Of a stretch of DNA of 64,000 nt, positions 26,437-35,312 are shown piece by piece. The translations under genes and the position numbers were made by a program. The notes under the pieces are model-generated. The model saw only the letters and a list, made by a program, of their open reading frames with translations, searched no databases and was not told where the DNA came from. Source of the DNA: Microbacterium sp. zg-Y818 (GTDB taxonomy: Bacteria > Actinomycetota > Actinomycetes > Actinomycetales > Microbacteriaceae); NCBI RefSeq assembly GCF_030246905.1, contig NZ_CP126741.1, positions 2,666,001 to 2,730,000 on the forward strand, in the 5' to 3' direction. Every line of letters begins with the position of its first letter. The first letter of the stretch is position 1.

Positions 26437-27936
26437 TCAGCACTCGATGACGTTGACGGCGAGCCCGCCTTCGCTGGTCTCCTTGTACTTCGTCGACATG
26501 TCGATGCCGGTCTGCCGCATCGTCTCAACCACCGCGTCGAGCGAGACGTAGTGCGTTCCGTCGCCGCGCAGCGCCAGCCGCGAGGCGGTGACGGCGGTCG
26601 AGGCGGCGATGGCGTTGCGCTCGATGCAGGGGATCTGCACGAGCCCGCCGACGGGGTCGCAGGTGAGGCCCAGGTGGTGTTCCATCGCGATCTCGGCGGC
26701 GTTCTCGATCTGCCGATTGGTGCCGCCCATGACGGCCGTGAGTCCGGCGGCGGCCATGGCGCACGCCGACCCCACTTCGGCTTGGCATCCGCCTTCGGCG
26801 CCCGAGATCGACGCGTTCGCCTTGAAGAGGGACCCGAGGGCGGTGGCGGTGAGGAGGAACCGGCGGATGCCACGGCGACGGTTCGCGTCGGCCATCGCCG
26901 GGCCGTCGTCCGCCGGGGCGGCCGCGGCGATCGCTCCTGTCGGCGCGTGGTAGCCGAGCAGGGCGCTGCCGACCAGTTCGCCGTAGGGGGTGACGGCGTT
27001 ACCCGAGCCCAGGCCCGAGTCGGCGAGGAACCGCCACCAGTACATGCCGACGGCGGGGAGGATGCCGGCCGCGCCGTTGGTCGGGGCGGTGACGACTCGA
27101 CCGCCCGAGGCGTTCTCCTCGTTGACGGCGAGCGCGAACGCCCCCAGCCACTCCCCCGGGAGCTCGCGGCGACCCTCGGCTTCGGCGTCGTCGAGCTGGG
27201 CGCGGATCATGCCGGCGCGACGCTTGACCTTGAGCATGCCCGGCAGCACGCCGTCGGCCCGCAGCCCCGCCTCGACGCACGCCGCCATCGCGTCCCAGAT
27301 CGCGTCGAGCCCGGCCGCGACGTCGGCCTCGTCGCGCAGCGCCTGCTCGTTGAGCCGCGCGGCCTCGGCGATCGTGATGCCGCGCTCGTCGCACAGCGCC
27401 AGCAGCTCTGCGGCACTGGAGTAGTCGAGGGGGAACGGGCGCGTGGCGACCCGAGCTTGCTCACCCTCGCGGCGGATGAAGCCGCCGCCGACGGAGTAGT
27501 ACGTCTCCTCCGCCACCGTGGCACCGGCGGCATCCATCGCCGTCAGGGTCATGGCGTTCGGGTGCCCCGGCAGGCGGGTGCGCGGGAGGAACGTGACGTG
27601 CTCCTTGGCGAACGGCACCGGGTGCGTGCCGTCCAGCCGCAGCGCGGCATCCGGGGGCCACTCGGTCCAGGCGCGGCGCACCGTGTCGGGGTGGACGCTC
27701 TCGGGGGTGTGGCCCTGCAGCCCCGCGACGACCGCGTCGGGAGTGCCGTGGCCGATGCCGGTGGCGCCGAGCGACCCGAAGAGGGTGCAGGTCACGCGCG
27801 CGACGCTCGACAGGGCACCCGCCTCGCGCAGGCGGGCAGCGAAATCACGGCCCGCCCGCATGGGACCGACTGTATGGGAGCTCGAGGGTCCTACACCGAT
27901 GGAGAACAACTCGAACGCCGAGACGTACGCGCTCAC
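26437..27936 (-). CDS. sdaA: L-serine ammonia-lyase, single-chain iron-sulfur type
   Basis: The 499-residue enzyme converts L-serine to pyruvate and ammonia. The N-terminal beta domain opens with SAFELFSIGVGPSSSHTVGPMRAG. The C-terminal alpha domain has the iron-sulfur and substrate motifs SGAEGGCQAEVGSACAMAAAGL and LGLTCDPVGGLVQIPCIERN, whose Cys residues bind the [4Fe-4S] cluster. It is somewhat longer than most (about 460). A GTG start is inferred from homology. Monocistronic, preceded by the hsp20 terminator. Confidence 0.94.
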   Translation of the reverse strand: MSAYVSAFELFSIGVGPSSSHTVGPMRAGRDFAARLREAGALSSVARVTCTLFGSLGATGIGHGTPDAVVAGLQGHTPESVHPDTVRRAWTEWPPDAALRLDGTHPVPFAKEHVTFLPRTRLPGHPNAMTLTAMDAAGATVAEETYYSVGGGFIRREGEQARVATRPFPLDYSSAAELLALCDERGITIAEAARLNEQALRDEADVAAGLDAIWDAMAACVEAGLRADGVLPGMLKVKRRAGMIRAQLDDAEAEGRRELPGEWLGAFALAVNEENASGGRVVTAPTNGAAGILPAVGMYWWRFLADSGLGSGNAVTPYGELVGSALLGYHAPTGAIAAAAPADDGPAMADANRRRGIRRFLLTATALGSLFKANASISGAEGGCQAEVGSACAMAAAGLTAVMGGTNRQIENAAEIAMEHHLGLTCDPVGGLVQIPCIERNAIAASTAVTASRLALRGDGTHYVSLDAVVETMRQTGIDMSTKYKETSEGGLAVNVIEC

Positions 27937-27953
27937 CCTTCGACCCTACGCGC

Positions 27954-27985
27954 AGAAGCCCCGGACGGGGGCATCCGGGGCTTCT
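27954..27985 (-). terminator. Intrinsic terminator after hsp20
   Basis: Perfect 12-bp inverted repeat AGAAGCCCCGGA / TCCGGGGCTTCT with an 8-base loop, just past the Hsp20 stop and 18 bases before the sdaA start, separating the two same-strand genes. Confidence 0.7.
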
Positions 27986-28012
27986 GTCAGAACTGCGTCA
28001 GGACTGTGGCGT

Positions 28013-28456
28013 CTACTGACCCTGGCCGGACTCGCTCACCTTGAGCGAGGGACCGGAGTCCTCGGTGGTCACCTCGACCTTGCGGGGCTTTGCCTTCTCG
28101 CTGACGGGGATCTTCACGCTGAGAACGCCGTTGCGGTAGGTCGCGGCGATGCGCTCGGTGTCGAGCCCCTGCCCGAGGCTCAGCTGGCGCAGGAAGCTGC
28201 CGGCCTCGCGCTCGCGGGTGATCCACTTGACGCCCTCGCCGACGTTGATCGTGCGCTCGGCACGGATGGTCAGCAGCTGGCCGTCGACGTCGATGTCGAC
28301 CGAGCCCGGGTCGATGCCCGGCAGGTCGGCCTCGAGCACGTAGTGGTCACCCTCGCGGTAAAGGTCCATCGGCATCTGTCGCGGACCGCGGCGGGCGGGG
28401 TCCATCAGGTTGCTCGCGAAACGCTCCAGGTCACGGAGCGGGTCATAATTCGCCAT
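28013..28456 (-). CDS. Hsp20 / alpha-crystallin family small heat shock protein
   Basis: The 147-residue ATP-independent holdase has an alpha-crystallin domain from about residue 35 (MPMDLYREGDHYVLEADLPGIDPGSVDIDVDGQLLTIRAERT) to residue 130, with the conserved ATYRNGVLSVKIPV near its end, and a short C-terminal tail. Start supported by AAGGAG. The promoter carries a perfect HAIR box and a CIRCE-like box, so both HspR and HrcA could control it. Confidence 0.95.
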   Translation of the reverse strand: MANYDPLRDLERFASNLMDPARRGPRQMPMDLYREGDHYVLEADLPGIDPGSVDIDVDGQLLTIRAERTINVGEGVKWITREREAGSFLRQLSLGQGLDTERIAATYRNGVLSVKIPVSEKAKPRKVEVTTEDSGPSLKVSESGQGQ

Positions 28457-28508
28457 TCGTGTCTCCTTATCGAGCTGTGCCGGATGCCGGCACCCATCAG
28501 GTCGCAAA

Positions 28509-28529
28509 CTTGAGTCGCCTCGACTCAAG
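28509..28529. promoter_or_regulatory. HAIR element (HspR operator), perfect
   Basis: CTTGAGT, 7 bases, ACTCAAG is an exact match to the HspR-associated inverted repeat. It lies between the hsp20 -10 and start, where bound HspR would block transcription. Confidence 0.92.
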
Positions 28530-28536
28530 TAGCAAC

Positions 28537-28564
28537 AGATTAGCACTCGGCGACGGGAGTGCAA
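28537..28564 (-). promoter_or_regulatory. hsp20 promoter overlapping the CIRCE-like site
   Basis: On the minus strand TTGCAC (28564-28559), a 16-base spacer and TAATCT (28542-28537) form a good housekeeping-sigma promoter. The -35 and -10 lie inside the arms of the CIRCE-like repeat, and the HAIR box follows 7 bases downstream. Confidence 0.75.
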
Positions 28565-28565
28565 G
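28540..28565. promoter_or_regulatory. Degenerate CIRCE-like element (HrcA)
   Basis: TTAGCACTC and GAGTGCAAG are separated by 8 bases; consensus CIRCE is TTAGCACTC-N9-GAGTGCTAA. The left arm is perfect, the right arm has two changes and the spacer is one short. It is probably a decayed or lower-affinity HrcA site. Confidence 0.6.
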
Positions 28566-28599
28566 GGGGGCGGCGGGCGCTCCTCGCGCTTCGCGCGGA

Positions 28600-28660
28600 C
28601 TCGCCTGACGCTTGTTGCGGCTTCAGTGCCAGCGAGGCCGCATCACGCGTCAGGTGAGCG
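28600..28660. repeat. Palindromic repeat, left copy flanking the endonuclease gene
   Basis: CCTGACGC (28604) and GCGTCAGG (28647) form outer arms and TGCGGC/GCCGCA inner arms of a hairpin. Its reverse complement aligns along about 60 bases, roughly 70% identical by eye, with 29784-29843 on the other side of the AbiEi/DUF559-like gene. This makes the two copies an inverted pair around that gene. The ~300-base gap between hsp20 and the endonuclease gene is otherwise filled by the hsp20 control region. Confidence 0.7.
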
Positions 28661-28757
28661 CAACGACGCTTCCTGCACAGCGGCGATTGCCGCGGCAGCA
28701 TCCCACAATCGCGGGATGGCCGACGCGAGCCGGGCCCGAGAGTGGCATGGTCAGCGG

Positions 28758-29771
28758 ATGCCGCAACAGCCCGCTCCCCTGCCACCGGACCTCGGGCAGT
28801 TCTTCAGCGCCGCCGAGGCACGCGCACTCGGAGCGAGCCCGGGTCGATTGCGCGCGGCGGACCTCGAGTCCCCCTTCCGCGGGGCGCGCGTCGTGCGTGC
28901 CCCGGATGCCACCGGCGATGCCGATCACCCTGCGTCCGGCACCGCGGAGCGGGAACAGGCGCGACGAGAACTTCTGCTCGCACGGGCGCGAGCCTTCGTC
29001 ACGGTCATGCCGCCCTACGCATTCTTCACGGGCATCACCGCGGCGGCGATCTGGGGCGCACCCCTGCCACGGTCGTCCGCGCGCAACCCGGGGTGCGAAC
29101 CACTCGATGTGGCCGTCTTCGCCCCGGACCGTCCCCTCCGCACATCCGGCGTGCGCGGCTACCAGACCACACCGTCGCTCACGGCGGTGGTGCGGCACCG
29201 CGGACTGCCGGTCGCGTGCCCGGCCTCGACCTGGGCGTCGCTCGGCCGTGTGTTCAGCGTCTCGCAGCTCGTGGTGGTGGGCGACGCAATGGTGCATCAG
29301 CACCGCCGCCGTAACGGTGACCCCGGCGGCGTCACCGCAGCACTTGCGACACTCGACGATCTCGCTGCAGCAGCAGCGGCGGGGCGTCGCGTCGGCGTGG
29401 TCCGACTGAGACAGGCGTTGCCGCACATCCGAGTGGGGAGCATGTCGCCCGGCGAAACGGACCTGCGCCTCGCACTCACCGCAGGCGGGCTGCCCGAGCC
29501 TGCGCTGGACTTCGACCTGGTGGATGCCGCCGGACGCCGGTTCGGCTGGACCGAGATCGCCTACCCGCGATGGCGCGTGCTCGTCGAGTACGAGGGCGAC
29601 CACCACCGCACCGACCGCGCGCAGTGGCATCGCGACATCGCGAAGCACGCACGATGCCGCGACCTCGGATGGGACGTCGTCCGGGTCACGTCGGCAGACC
29701 TATACCCGCGGCCGCACGCCGCCGTCGCGCGGGTGCGACAGGCCCTCGCACGCGCGGGGTGGCGCCCGTAG
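28758..29771 (+). CDS. Endonuclease-like protein (AbiEi/DUF559-type)
   Basis: The 337-residue protein ends in a domain resembling DUF559/very-short-patch-repair nucleases. EIAYPRWRVLVEYEGDHH supplies the acidic E-x-G core, with GWDVVRVTSADLY following. The middle resembles AbiEi-type transcriptional/antitoxin proteins (ALGASPGRLRAADLESPFRGARVVR; FFTGITAAAIWGAPLP). Homologues are multicopy in Microbacteriaceae with no proven function. An upstream ATG (28716) is possible; 28758 better fits the domain start. Flanked by inverted palindromic repeats and adjacent to tRNA-Arg, so horizontal movement is plausible. Confidence 0.75.
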   Translation: MPQQPAPLPPDLGQFFSAAEARALGASPGRLRAADLESPFRGARVVRAPDATGDADHPASGTAEREQARRELLLARARAFVTVMPPYAFFTGITAAAIWGAPLPRSSARNPGCEPLDVAVFAPDRPLRTSGVRGYQTTPSLTAVVRHRGLPVACPASTWASLGRVFSVSQLVVVGDAMVHQHRRRNGDPGGVTAALATLDDLAAAAAAGRRVGVVRLRQALPHIRVGSMSPGETDLRLALTAGGLPEPALDFDLVDAAGRRFGWTEIAYPRWRVLVEYEGDHHRTDRAQWHRDIAKHARCRDLGWDVVRVTSADLYPRPHAAVARVRQALARAGWRP

Positions 29772-29783
29772 CCGCTCTCGCGG

Positions 29784-29843
29784 CGCTCACCTGACCCGCA
29801 ATGCCGCTTTGGGGGCCTGGAAGCCGCAAGAGGAGTCACGTGA
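29784..29843. repeat. Palindromic repeat, right inverted copy
   Basis: CGCTCACCTGAC matches the complement of the left copy exactly for 12 bases, and the two remain similar over about 60 bases through GAAGCCGCAA. The copy is less self-palindromic than the left one. It ends about 30 bases before the tRNA-Arg terminator hairpin. Confidence 0.65.
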
Positions 29844-29874
29844 AGGCGTGCAGGCGGACCGGTCCCGGGAAACA

Positions 29875-29904
29875 CGAAAGGCCCCGGCGAACCGGGGCCT
29901 TTCG
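29875..29904 (-). terminator. Terminator of tRNA-Arg
   Basis: CGAAAGGCCCCGG pairs perfectly with CCGGGGCCTTTCG around a CGAA loop, 20 bases past the tRNA 3' end on the minus strand; the T-rich arm end works on both strands. Confidence 0.85.
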
Positions 29905-29923
29905 TTACTGTCTCAACACAGTG

Positions 29924-29996
29924 TGCGCCCGAAGAGACTCGAACTCCCAACCTTCTGATCCGTAGTCAGATGCTCTATCCATTGAGCTACGGGCGC
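29924..29996 (-). tRNA. tRNA-Arg (anticodon ACG)
   Basis: On the minus strand the 73-base sequence folds as a cloverleaf: acceptor GCGCCCG/CGGGCGC with discriminator A, D-arm with TAGCTCAATGGATAGAG, anticodon stem-loop CTGACTACGGATCAG with ACG at the anticodon (A34 to inosine by TadA in bacteria), short variable loop, and T-arm GGGAGTTCGAGTCTCTT. CCA is not encoded. It reads CGU, CGC and CGA codons. Confidence 0.96.
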
Positions 29997-30075
29997 GTGG
30001 CCTGCACTGTCGCGCGGGCCTCGTAAAGCCTACCCGACGAGAGGGCGTCGCGCGAATCGGGGCCGCTTCGGCGCG

Positions 30076-30702
30076 TCAGCCGCCCGCCGCGGCTCTCCCG
30101 TCGGGGTCGGAGTCGGGCTCGGCGCCGGCACGCTCTGCAGCGGCGTGGCTCGCCGCCCGGCGGTGCGCGCGGAGCTTGGGGAGATCCACCATGCGCAGCG
30201 CCTGCATACGCGCGAGGCGCATCTTGTCGTAGTCCGGCTCCAGGTCCGGCCTGGCCGCCTCGATCCGCAGCGACCGGTCGATGTTCTTGGCCACTTCCGA
30301 CCAGGCGGCATCCCGGGCGTCGTCGACGAGCTTGACCAGCTCTTCGGGGTCTTCGGCGCGCTCGCGCAGGGCCTGTGCGATGTGCAGCGACTGGTTGCGC
30401 CGCTTGCGCAGGTTGCGCACGTCGCGGCTGCGGTAGTCGTGCGTGCCGTCCGAGTCGGTGTGGCGCCCCTTGGCCGCTTTGCGCTCCTTCTCCGCGCGAT
30501 CGGCGTCGGCTTCCGCCTCGGCGGCGAGGCTCAGCAGCGTCTCACGGGCATCGGGGATGAACCGGGAGGCCTCGAACCCTTCGGCCCCGGTGAGGATGTC
30601 GACGAGGATGCGGTTCTTCAACGCCAGCCGCGTCGCCGCAGAGGCGATGTACAGACCCTCGGCGACGATGTCGTCCTGCTTCGGCTTCTTTCGCAGCGCC
30701 AC
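30076..30702 (-). CDS. Hypothetical charged, helical protein
   Basis: I do not recognise this 208-residue soluble protein. It is mostly charged helix (LLSLAAEAEADADRAEKERKAAKGRHTDSDG; RKRRNQSLHIAQALRERAEDPEELVKLVDDARDAAWSEVAKNIDRS), probably coiled coil, with an Ala/Asp-rich tail. A GTG start is chosen because AGGGGGT lies at the right distance; an upstream ATG (MKGGAV) overlaps that ribosome site. Monocistronic. Confidence 0.8.
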   Translation of the reverse strand: MALRKKPKQDDIVAEGLYIASAATRLALKNRILVDILTGAEGFEASRFIPDARETLLSLAAEAEADADRAEKERKAAKGRHTDSDGTHDYRSRDVRNLRKRRNQSLHIAQALRERAEDPEELVKLVDDARDAAWSEVAKNIDRSLRIEAARPDLEPDYDKMRLARMQALRMVDLPKLRAHRRAASHAAAERAGAEPDSDPDGRAAAGG

Positions 30703-30904
30703 GGCACCCCCTTTCATCGATCCTAGGGCGGCGGGTGCGACGGCATCCATTCGCGCAGGAGGAAGCGCACAGCGATGGGCGCGAACTCGCACCGCCGGTC
30801 CCCTCGGCTGAGCGGCATCCCTACCATCGACGCCCCGCCCTTCTCAACCGGATGATCCCCACCCCCAGCCCCGATAGCTTCTGAGGACGCTGGTCGGACG
30901 AGTG

Positions 30905-30916
30905 CCCCCCCCCCCC
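30905..30916. repeat. C12 homopolymer in the promoter region of a small stress gene
   Basis: Twelve consecutive C residues lie 27 bases before the start of the 65-residue gene, between its presumed promoter and ribosome binding site. Such a tract is prone to slipped-strand length change and could alter expression. Confidence 0.9.
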
Positions 30917-30943
30917 GGCCGACCTTCACGAAAGGAGCGAGAC

Positions 30944-31141
30944 ATGGGTTTCATGGACGACGCGAAGGACGCCGCTGAGACGGCCGGCCGCAAGGCCAAG
31001 GACGCGTTCGAGGACACCAAGGACCGCGTCGAGGACAGGGTCGACGAGCACAAGGCCGAGTCCGACGTGAAGAAGGCCGAGGCCGAGCGGGACTCCGTCA
31101 AGACGCGCAACGAAGTCAAGGAACAGCTGCGCGGCGACTGA
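30944..31141 (+). CDS. Small charged helical stress-type protein (LEA/CsbD-like)
   Basis: The 65-residue hydrophilic protein is full of Lys, Asp, Glu and Ala (MGFMDDAKDAAETAGRKAKD then AFEDTKDRVEDRVDEHKAES) and will be an amphipathic or disordered helix. It resembles CsbD-like and late-embryogenesis-abundant-like proteins that appear under general stress. The start has an excellent AAAGGAG. A C12 tract precedes it and a strong terminator follows. Confidence 0.85.
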   Translation: MGFMDDAKDAAETAGRKAKDAFEDTKDRVEDRVDEHKAESDVKKAEAERDSVKTRNEVKEQLRGD

Positions 31142-31149
31142 CCTCACGC

Positions 31150-31183
31150 GGAAGGGCACCGGTGGAGACCCCGGTGCCCTTCC
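31150..31183. terminator. Bidirectional terminator
   Basis: Perfect 13-bp inverted repeat GGAAGGGCACCGG / CCGGTGCCCTTCC with an 8-base loop lies between the small stress gene and the convergent aldose epimerase gene and can serve both. Confidence 0.8.
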
Positions 31184-31206
31184 TCATGTCTGGGAACCGC
31201 GTCGGC

Positions 31207-32145
31207 TCAGATCGCGAAGATGCGCCAGCTCGCCTCGGCCGTGGCCCCCGGCTCGATCACCAGCAGGCCCGTGTCGAAGTCGTAGCGGGGGGCGTTGAAG
31301 GCGTCGGGGGCGCACGTCATGGGCTCGACCGCGAGGCCGCCGCGGTGCCCCGGCTGCGCGGGCCCGCCGGGCAGATCGGCGGTGTGCACCTGCACCCACG
31401 GGCAGGCGGCGTCCCACGCGATGCCGACACCCTGCCCGGCCGCATCGGTCACCCGCACGGCGGTGATGCCGTCGGCTTCCGCCGCAAGAGCGGTGAACGC
31501 GTGGTCGATCTCGGTCGCGCCGATCTGCCGCGGCGTGCGGAAGTCGAACGCCTCGTCCACGGGTCCGAGCGCCGTCGGGATCAACCGGTCGGGCGTGACC
31601 GAGAGCACCTCGGATGCCGGAAGCTCGAGCGTCCAGTCGTCGACCGTGCCCTCCCCCGCCACGAGGTAGGGGTGGGGGCCCGTGCCGAACGGCGCGGCAT
31701 CGGCCGACAGGTTCTGGGCCCGCACCGTCTGGGTGAGCCCGTCGTCACCGAGGGCGAACGTGGTGGTCACCCGCACCCGCCAGGGGTAGCCCGTCTGCGG
31801 CTCGATGGTCGCGGCGAGCGTGACGTGGTCTGAGCCCTTGTCGACGGCGTCGAACTCGAGCCAGGCCGCCAGCCCGTGCAGGGCATGCCCACGGTCGGGT
31901 TCGGTCAGGGGCAGCCGGCGCTCTTCACCACCGAACGCGTACCTCCCGTCGACGACCCGGTTCGGCCAGGGGGCGAGGGTCGCGCCGCGGTACGCCGGGC
32001 GCACCTCGTCGGCGTCGAAGGGCACCACGAGGTGCCGGCCGGTGTGCGTGAACGACCGCAGCGATGCGCCGACGCTGGCGATGACCGCCTCGCAGCGGCC
32101 GTGACGGAGGGTGTGCTGGATGCCGGATGCCGGGATGTGCGCCAT
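31207..32145 (-). CDS. Aldose 1-epimerase family protein
   Basis: The 312-residue mutarotase-fold protein interconverts alpha and beta sugar anomers in known family members. LAPWPNRVVDGRYAFGGEERRLPLTEPDRGHALHGL contains the typical Asn-Arg and His residues, and GTGPHPYLVAG holds a second conserved His. It starts 2 bases after the araA stop and is the last gene of the ara cluster, where it would equilibrate arabinose anomers before isomerisation. Confidence 0.92.
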   Translation of the reverse strand: MAHIPASGIQHTLRHGRCEAVIASVGASLRSFTHTGRHLVVPFDADEVRPAYRGATLAPWPNRVVDGRYAFGGEERRLPLTEPDRGHALHGLAAWLEFDAVDKGSDHVTLAATIEPQTGYPWRVRVTTTFALGDDGLTQTVRAQNLSADAAPFGTGPHPYLVAGEGTVDDWTLELPASEVLSVTPDRLIPTALGPVDEAFDFRTPRQIGATEIDHAFTALAAEADGITAVRVTDAAGQGVGIAWDAACPWVQVHTADLPGGPAQPGHRGGLAVEPMTCAPDAFNAPRYDFDTGLLVIEPGATAEASWRIFAI

Positions 32146-32147
32146 GA

Positions 32148-33650
32148 TCAGATCCCCTGTGCCAGACGGTAGTACGCCGCGTTCCAGCGCAGCTCTTTCT
32201 GGAAGCCGCGCACGGTGGTGTCCTCGTCGATGACGAGCAGCTCGGTCCCCGCGATCTCGGCGAAGTCCCGGAACACCTCGATGCCCACCGCGGTGGTCAT
32301 CACGGTGTGATGGGCGGCACCGGCGGCCAGCCAGCATCCGGCGCTCGTGGCGAAGTCGGGGGCGGGCTTCCACACCGCGCGTCCCACCGGGAGGTTCGGC
32401 AGATCGGGCGCCTCGACGTTCTCGACGACGTTGGCGACCAGCCGGAACCGGTCGCGCATGTCGGACATCGCGACGACCACGGCCGGGCCGGGGTCGGCGG
32501 TGAAGACCAGGCGCACCGGGTCCTCCTTGCCTCCGATGCCCAGCGCATGCACCTCGAGCCGCGGCTTGGCGGTCGTGAGCGACGGCGACACCTCCAGCAT
32601 GTGCGCCCCGAGGATCTTCTCGGAGCCTTCGACGAGATCGTAGGTGTAGTCCTCCATGAGGCTCGCGCCGCCAGGCAGGCCCGCGCCCATGACATTCGCG
32701 ACCCGCACCAGGATCGCGGTCTTCCAGTCGCCCTCGGCGCCGAAGCCGTAGCCCTCGGCCATGAGGCGCTGCACCGCGAGGCCGGGGAGCTGCTTCAGTG
32801 CGCCCAGGTCCTCGAACGACGTCGTGAAGGCGCCGAAGCCACCGGCTTCGAGGAAGGTGCGAAGGCCCACCTCGATCGCGGCGCCGTCGCGCAGCGACTG
32901 GTGGCGTTCCGCCCCGGGACGCAGCTCATCGGCGACGTCGTAGAGCTCGAGGTACTCGGCCACGAGGGCGTCGATCTGGGCGTCGGATGCTGCGGCGACG
33001 GCATCCGCCAGCTCGTTGACACCCCACGTGTTGACCTGCACGCCGAAGCGCAGCTCGGCCTCGGTCTTGTCTCCCTCGGTGACCGCGACGTAGCGCATGT
33101 TGTCGCCGAAGCGGGCGAGCTTGAGGGTGCGGGCGGCCTGCCAGCCGGCGGCGGCGCGCTGCCACTGCTCGATCTGCTCGCGCACGACCGGGTTCGACAC
33201 GTGGCCGACGACGGTCTTGCGCGCGACGTTCAGCCGCGTCTGGATGTACCCGAACTCGCGGTCGCCGTGGGCGGCCTGGTTGAGGTTCATGAAGTCGAAG
33301 TCGATGTCGGCCCACGGCAGCTCGACGTTGGCCTGCGTGTGCAGGTGCAGCAGGGGCTTCTGCAGCGCATCGAGGCCCGCGATCCACATCTTGGCGGGGC
33401 TGAAGGTGTGCATCCACGCGATGATGCCGATGACGTCGTCGCGGGCGTTCACCTCGAGGGCGAGGCGACGGATGCTGTCGGAGTCCTTCAGCACGGGCTT
33501 CCAGACCACGCGCACCGGCAGGTCGGACAGCCCGGCGACGACGGCCTGGGACTGGTCGGCGACCTGGCGCAGGGTCTCTTCGCCGTACAGGTTCTGACTG
33601 CCGGTGACGAACCAGACCTCGTAGGCGTCGAGGGAGGTGGAGAGGGCCAT
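32148..33650 (-). CDS. araA: L-arabinose isomerase
   Basis: The 500-residue enzyme converts L-arabinose to L-ribulose with Mn2+. [25 protein letters not shown] is the universal AraA opening. [30 protein letters not shown] and [17 protein letters not shown] are conserved, as are the C-terminal [12 protein letters not shown] region and its metal-binding residues. AAGGA supports the start. It lies between araB and the aldose epimerase. Confidence 0.97.
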   Translation of the reverse strand: MALSTSLDAYEVWFVTGSQNLYGEETLRQVADQSQAVVAGLSDLPVRVVWKPVLKDSDSIRRLALEVNARDDVIGIIAWMHTFSPAKMWIAGLDALQKPLLHLHTQANVELPWADIDFDFMNLNQAAHGDREFGYIQTRLNVARKTVVGHVSNPVVREQIEQWQRAAAGWQAARTLKLARFGDNMRYVAVTEGDKTEAELRFGVQVNTWGVNELADAVAAASDAQIDALVAEYLELYDVADELRPGAERHQSLRDGAAIEVGLRTFLEAGGFGAFTTSFEDLGALKQLPGLAVQRLMAEGYGFGAEGDWKTAILVRVANVMGAGLPGGASLMEDYTYDLVEGSEKILGAHMLEVSPSLTTAKPRLEVHALGIGGKEDPVRLVFTADPGPAVVVAMSDMRDRFRLVANVVENVEAPDLPNLPVGRAVWKPAPDFATSAGCWLAAGAAHHTVMTTAVGIEVFRDFAEIAGTELLVIDEDTTVRGFQKELRWNAAYYRLAQGI

Positions 33651-33670
33651 GGTGTTCCTTCGGTTGCGGT

Positions 33671-35254
33671 TCAGAGTGCGGCGACGGCGGCGGCCTCGAT
33701 GGCCAGGCCGGCGCGGTAGCGGTCGAGGTAGGTCGCGAAGCCCGCGACGTCGCCGCGGTCGGGCTGGGCGACGGTGACGTCGGCTCCGGCGAAGACGTGG
33801 CTGTCGAGGTAGGTCGCGAGGTCGGTGCCTTCGGCGTGGGCGAGGTACGACGCCAGCACGGCGATGCCCCAGGCGCCGCCTTCGGCTGCGGTGTCGCCCA
33901 CGGCGACGGGGGCCCCGAGTGCGCCGGCGAGGAAGCGCTGGGCGACGCCCGCGGTGCGGAACATGCCTCCGTGGGCGAACATGCGATCCAGCGCCACGCC
34001 CTCGGCGTCGAGCACCCGCATGCCGAGGGCGAGGGTGCCGAAGACTCCGTACAGCTGGGCGCGCATGGCGTTGGCCAGGGTGAACGAGCTGTCGGGCGTG
34101 CGCACGAACAGCGGCCGCCCCTCGTCGAGGCCTGCGATCGGCTCGCCCGCGAGGTGGTTGTAGGCGATGAGGCCGCCGGCGTCGGCATCGCCGGCGAGGG
34201 CCTCGCGGAACAGCGTCTCGTATACGGCATCCGCGTCGAGGGGCTGCCCAGCGGCCTCGGCGAAGCGCGCGAACATCGCCGCCCATGCGGCCAGCTCGCT
34301 CGCGCCGTTGTTGCAGTGCACCATGGCGACGGGGTCGCCGGCGGGGGTCGTGACGAGGTCGAGCTCGTGGTGCGTGCGGGCCAGCGGCCGCTCGAGCACG
34401 ACCATCGCGAAGATGCTCGTGCCGGCGCTGACGTTGCCGGTGCGGGGTGCGACGGCGTTGGTCGCGACCATGCCGGTGCCGGCGTCGCCCTCGGGCGGGC
34501 AGAGCGGGATGCCGGGGCGCAGGGCCCCGGTGGGGTCGAGCAGAGCCGCGCCCTCGGCGGTGAGGTCACCGGCGGGCGTCCCCGCCATGAGCACCTCGGG
34601 GAGCAGGGCGGCGAGGTCGAGTCCCGTGCCGAGGCCGGCGAAGCGCGCCAGCAGTTCGGGGGCGTATCCGCCCGTCGCCGCGTCGATGGGGAACATGCCC
34701 GACGCGTCGCCGATGCCGAGCACCCTGCGGCCGGTGAGACGCCAGTGCACGTAGCCGGCGAGCGTTGTGAAGAAGTCGATCTGCGGCACGTGCGGCTCGT
34801 CATCGAGCACGGCCTGATAGAGGTGGGCGATCGACCAGCGGTGCGGGATGTTGACCTCGAACAGCTCGGTGAGCGTGGTCACCGCGGGGCCCGTGTTCGT
34901 GTTGCGCCAGGTGCGGAACGGCACCAGCAGCTCACCGGCGGCGTCGAAGGCCAGGTAGCCGTGCATCATCGCCGAGACGCCGATCGCGCCGAACGTGTCG
35001 GGCACGACGCCATAACGGGCCTGCACGTCGGCGACGAGGTCGGCGTAGGCCGCCTGCAGCCCCGACCAGACGTCCTCGAGGGAGTAGGTCCACAGGCGCT
35101 CCTCGAAGCGGTTCTCCCACTCATGGCTGCCGACGGCGAGCACATCGGTGGGATTCTCGCCGACGAGGCAGGCCTTGATGCGGGTCGACCCCAGCTCGAT
35201 GCCGAGCGACGTGCGGCCGGCGCGGATGGCCTCGGCGGTCGTCGATTCGTTCAT
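33671..35254 (-). CDS. araB: FGGY-family ribulokinase
   Basis: The 527-residue sugar kinase has the FGGY N-terminal phosphate-1 motif ([17 protein letters not shown]), the [12 protein letters not shown] substrate region, and the C-terminal adenosine/phosphate motifs ([37 protein letters not shown]). Adjacent araA makes ribulokinase the best call, although this FGGY group also contains xylulokinase-like enzymes. It is the first gene of araB-araA-epimerase, behind the shared TGTTACCGGT operator. Confidence 0.88.
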   Translation of the reverse strand: MNESTTAEAIRAGRTSLGIELGSTRIKACLVGENPTDVLAVGSHEWENRFEERLWTYSLEDVWSGLQAAYADLVADVQARYGVVPDTFGAIGVSAMMHGYLAFDAAGELLVPFRTWRNTNTGPAVTTLTELFEVNIPHRWSIAHLYQAVLDDEPHVPQIDFFTTLAGYVHWRLTGRRVLGIGDASGMFPIDAATGGYAPELLARFAGLGTGLDLAALLPEVLMAGTPAGDLTAEGAALLDPTGALRPGIPLCPPEGDAGTGMVATNAVAPRTGNVSAGTSIFAMVVLERPLARTHHELDLVTTPAGDPVAMVHCNNGASELAAWAAMFARFAEAAGQPLDADAVYETLFREALAGDADAGGLIAYNHLAGEPIAGLDEGRPLFVRTPDSSFTLANAMRAQLYGVFGTLALGMRVLDAEGVALDRMFAHGGMFRTAGVAQRFLAGALGAPVAVGDTAAEGGAWGIAVLASYLAHAEGTDLATYLDSHVFAGADVTVAQPDRGDVAGFATYLDRYRAGLAIEAAAVAAL

Positions 35255-35312
35255 GAGCGTCTGGTCTCCACCCTCTTCACGGAAGAGGGCGTGCGCCCCC
35301 TTGAGCACCATC

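Noticed and set aside
22222..26873. Very long minus-strand open frames (943 and 1216 codons) covering DUF2804/GH2 and GH2/MFS
   Set aside because: Only the 3' parts are real proteins; the 5' parts are Arg/Pro-rich nonsense from the shadow frames of the next gene. Overlapping GTG/ATG starts give the correct gene limits.
29784..29996. Integrated element using tRNA-Arg as attachment site
   Set aside because: No integrase gene and no repeated tRNA 3' end were found on either side.
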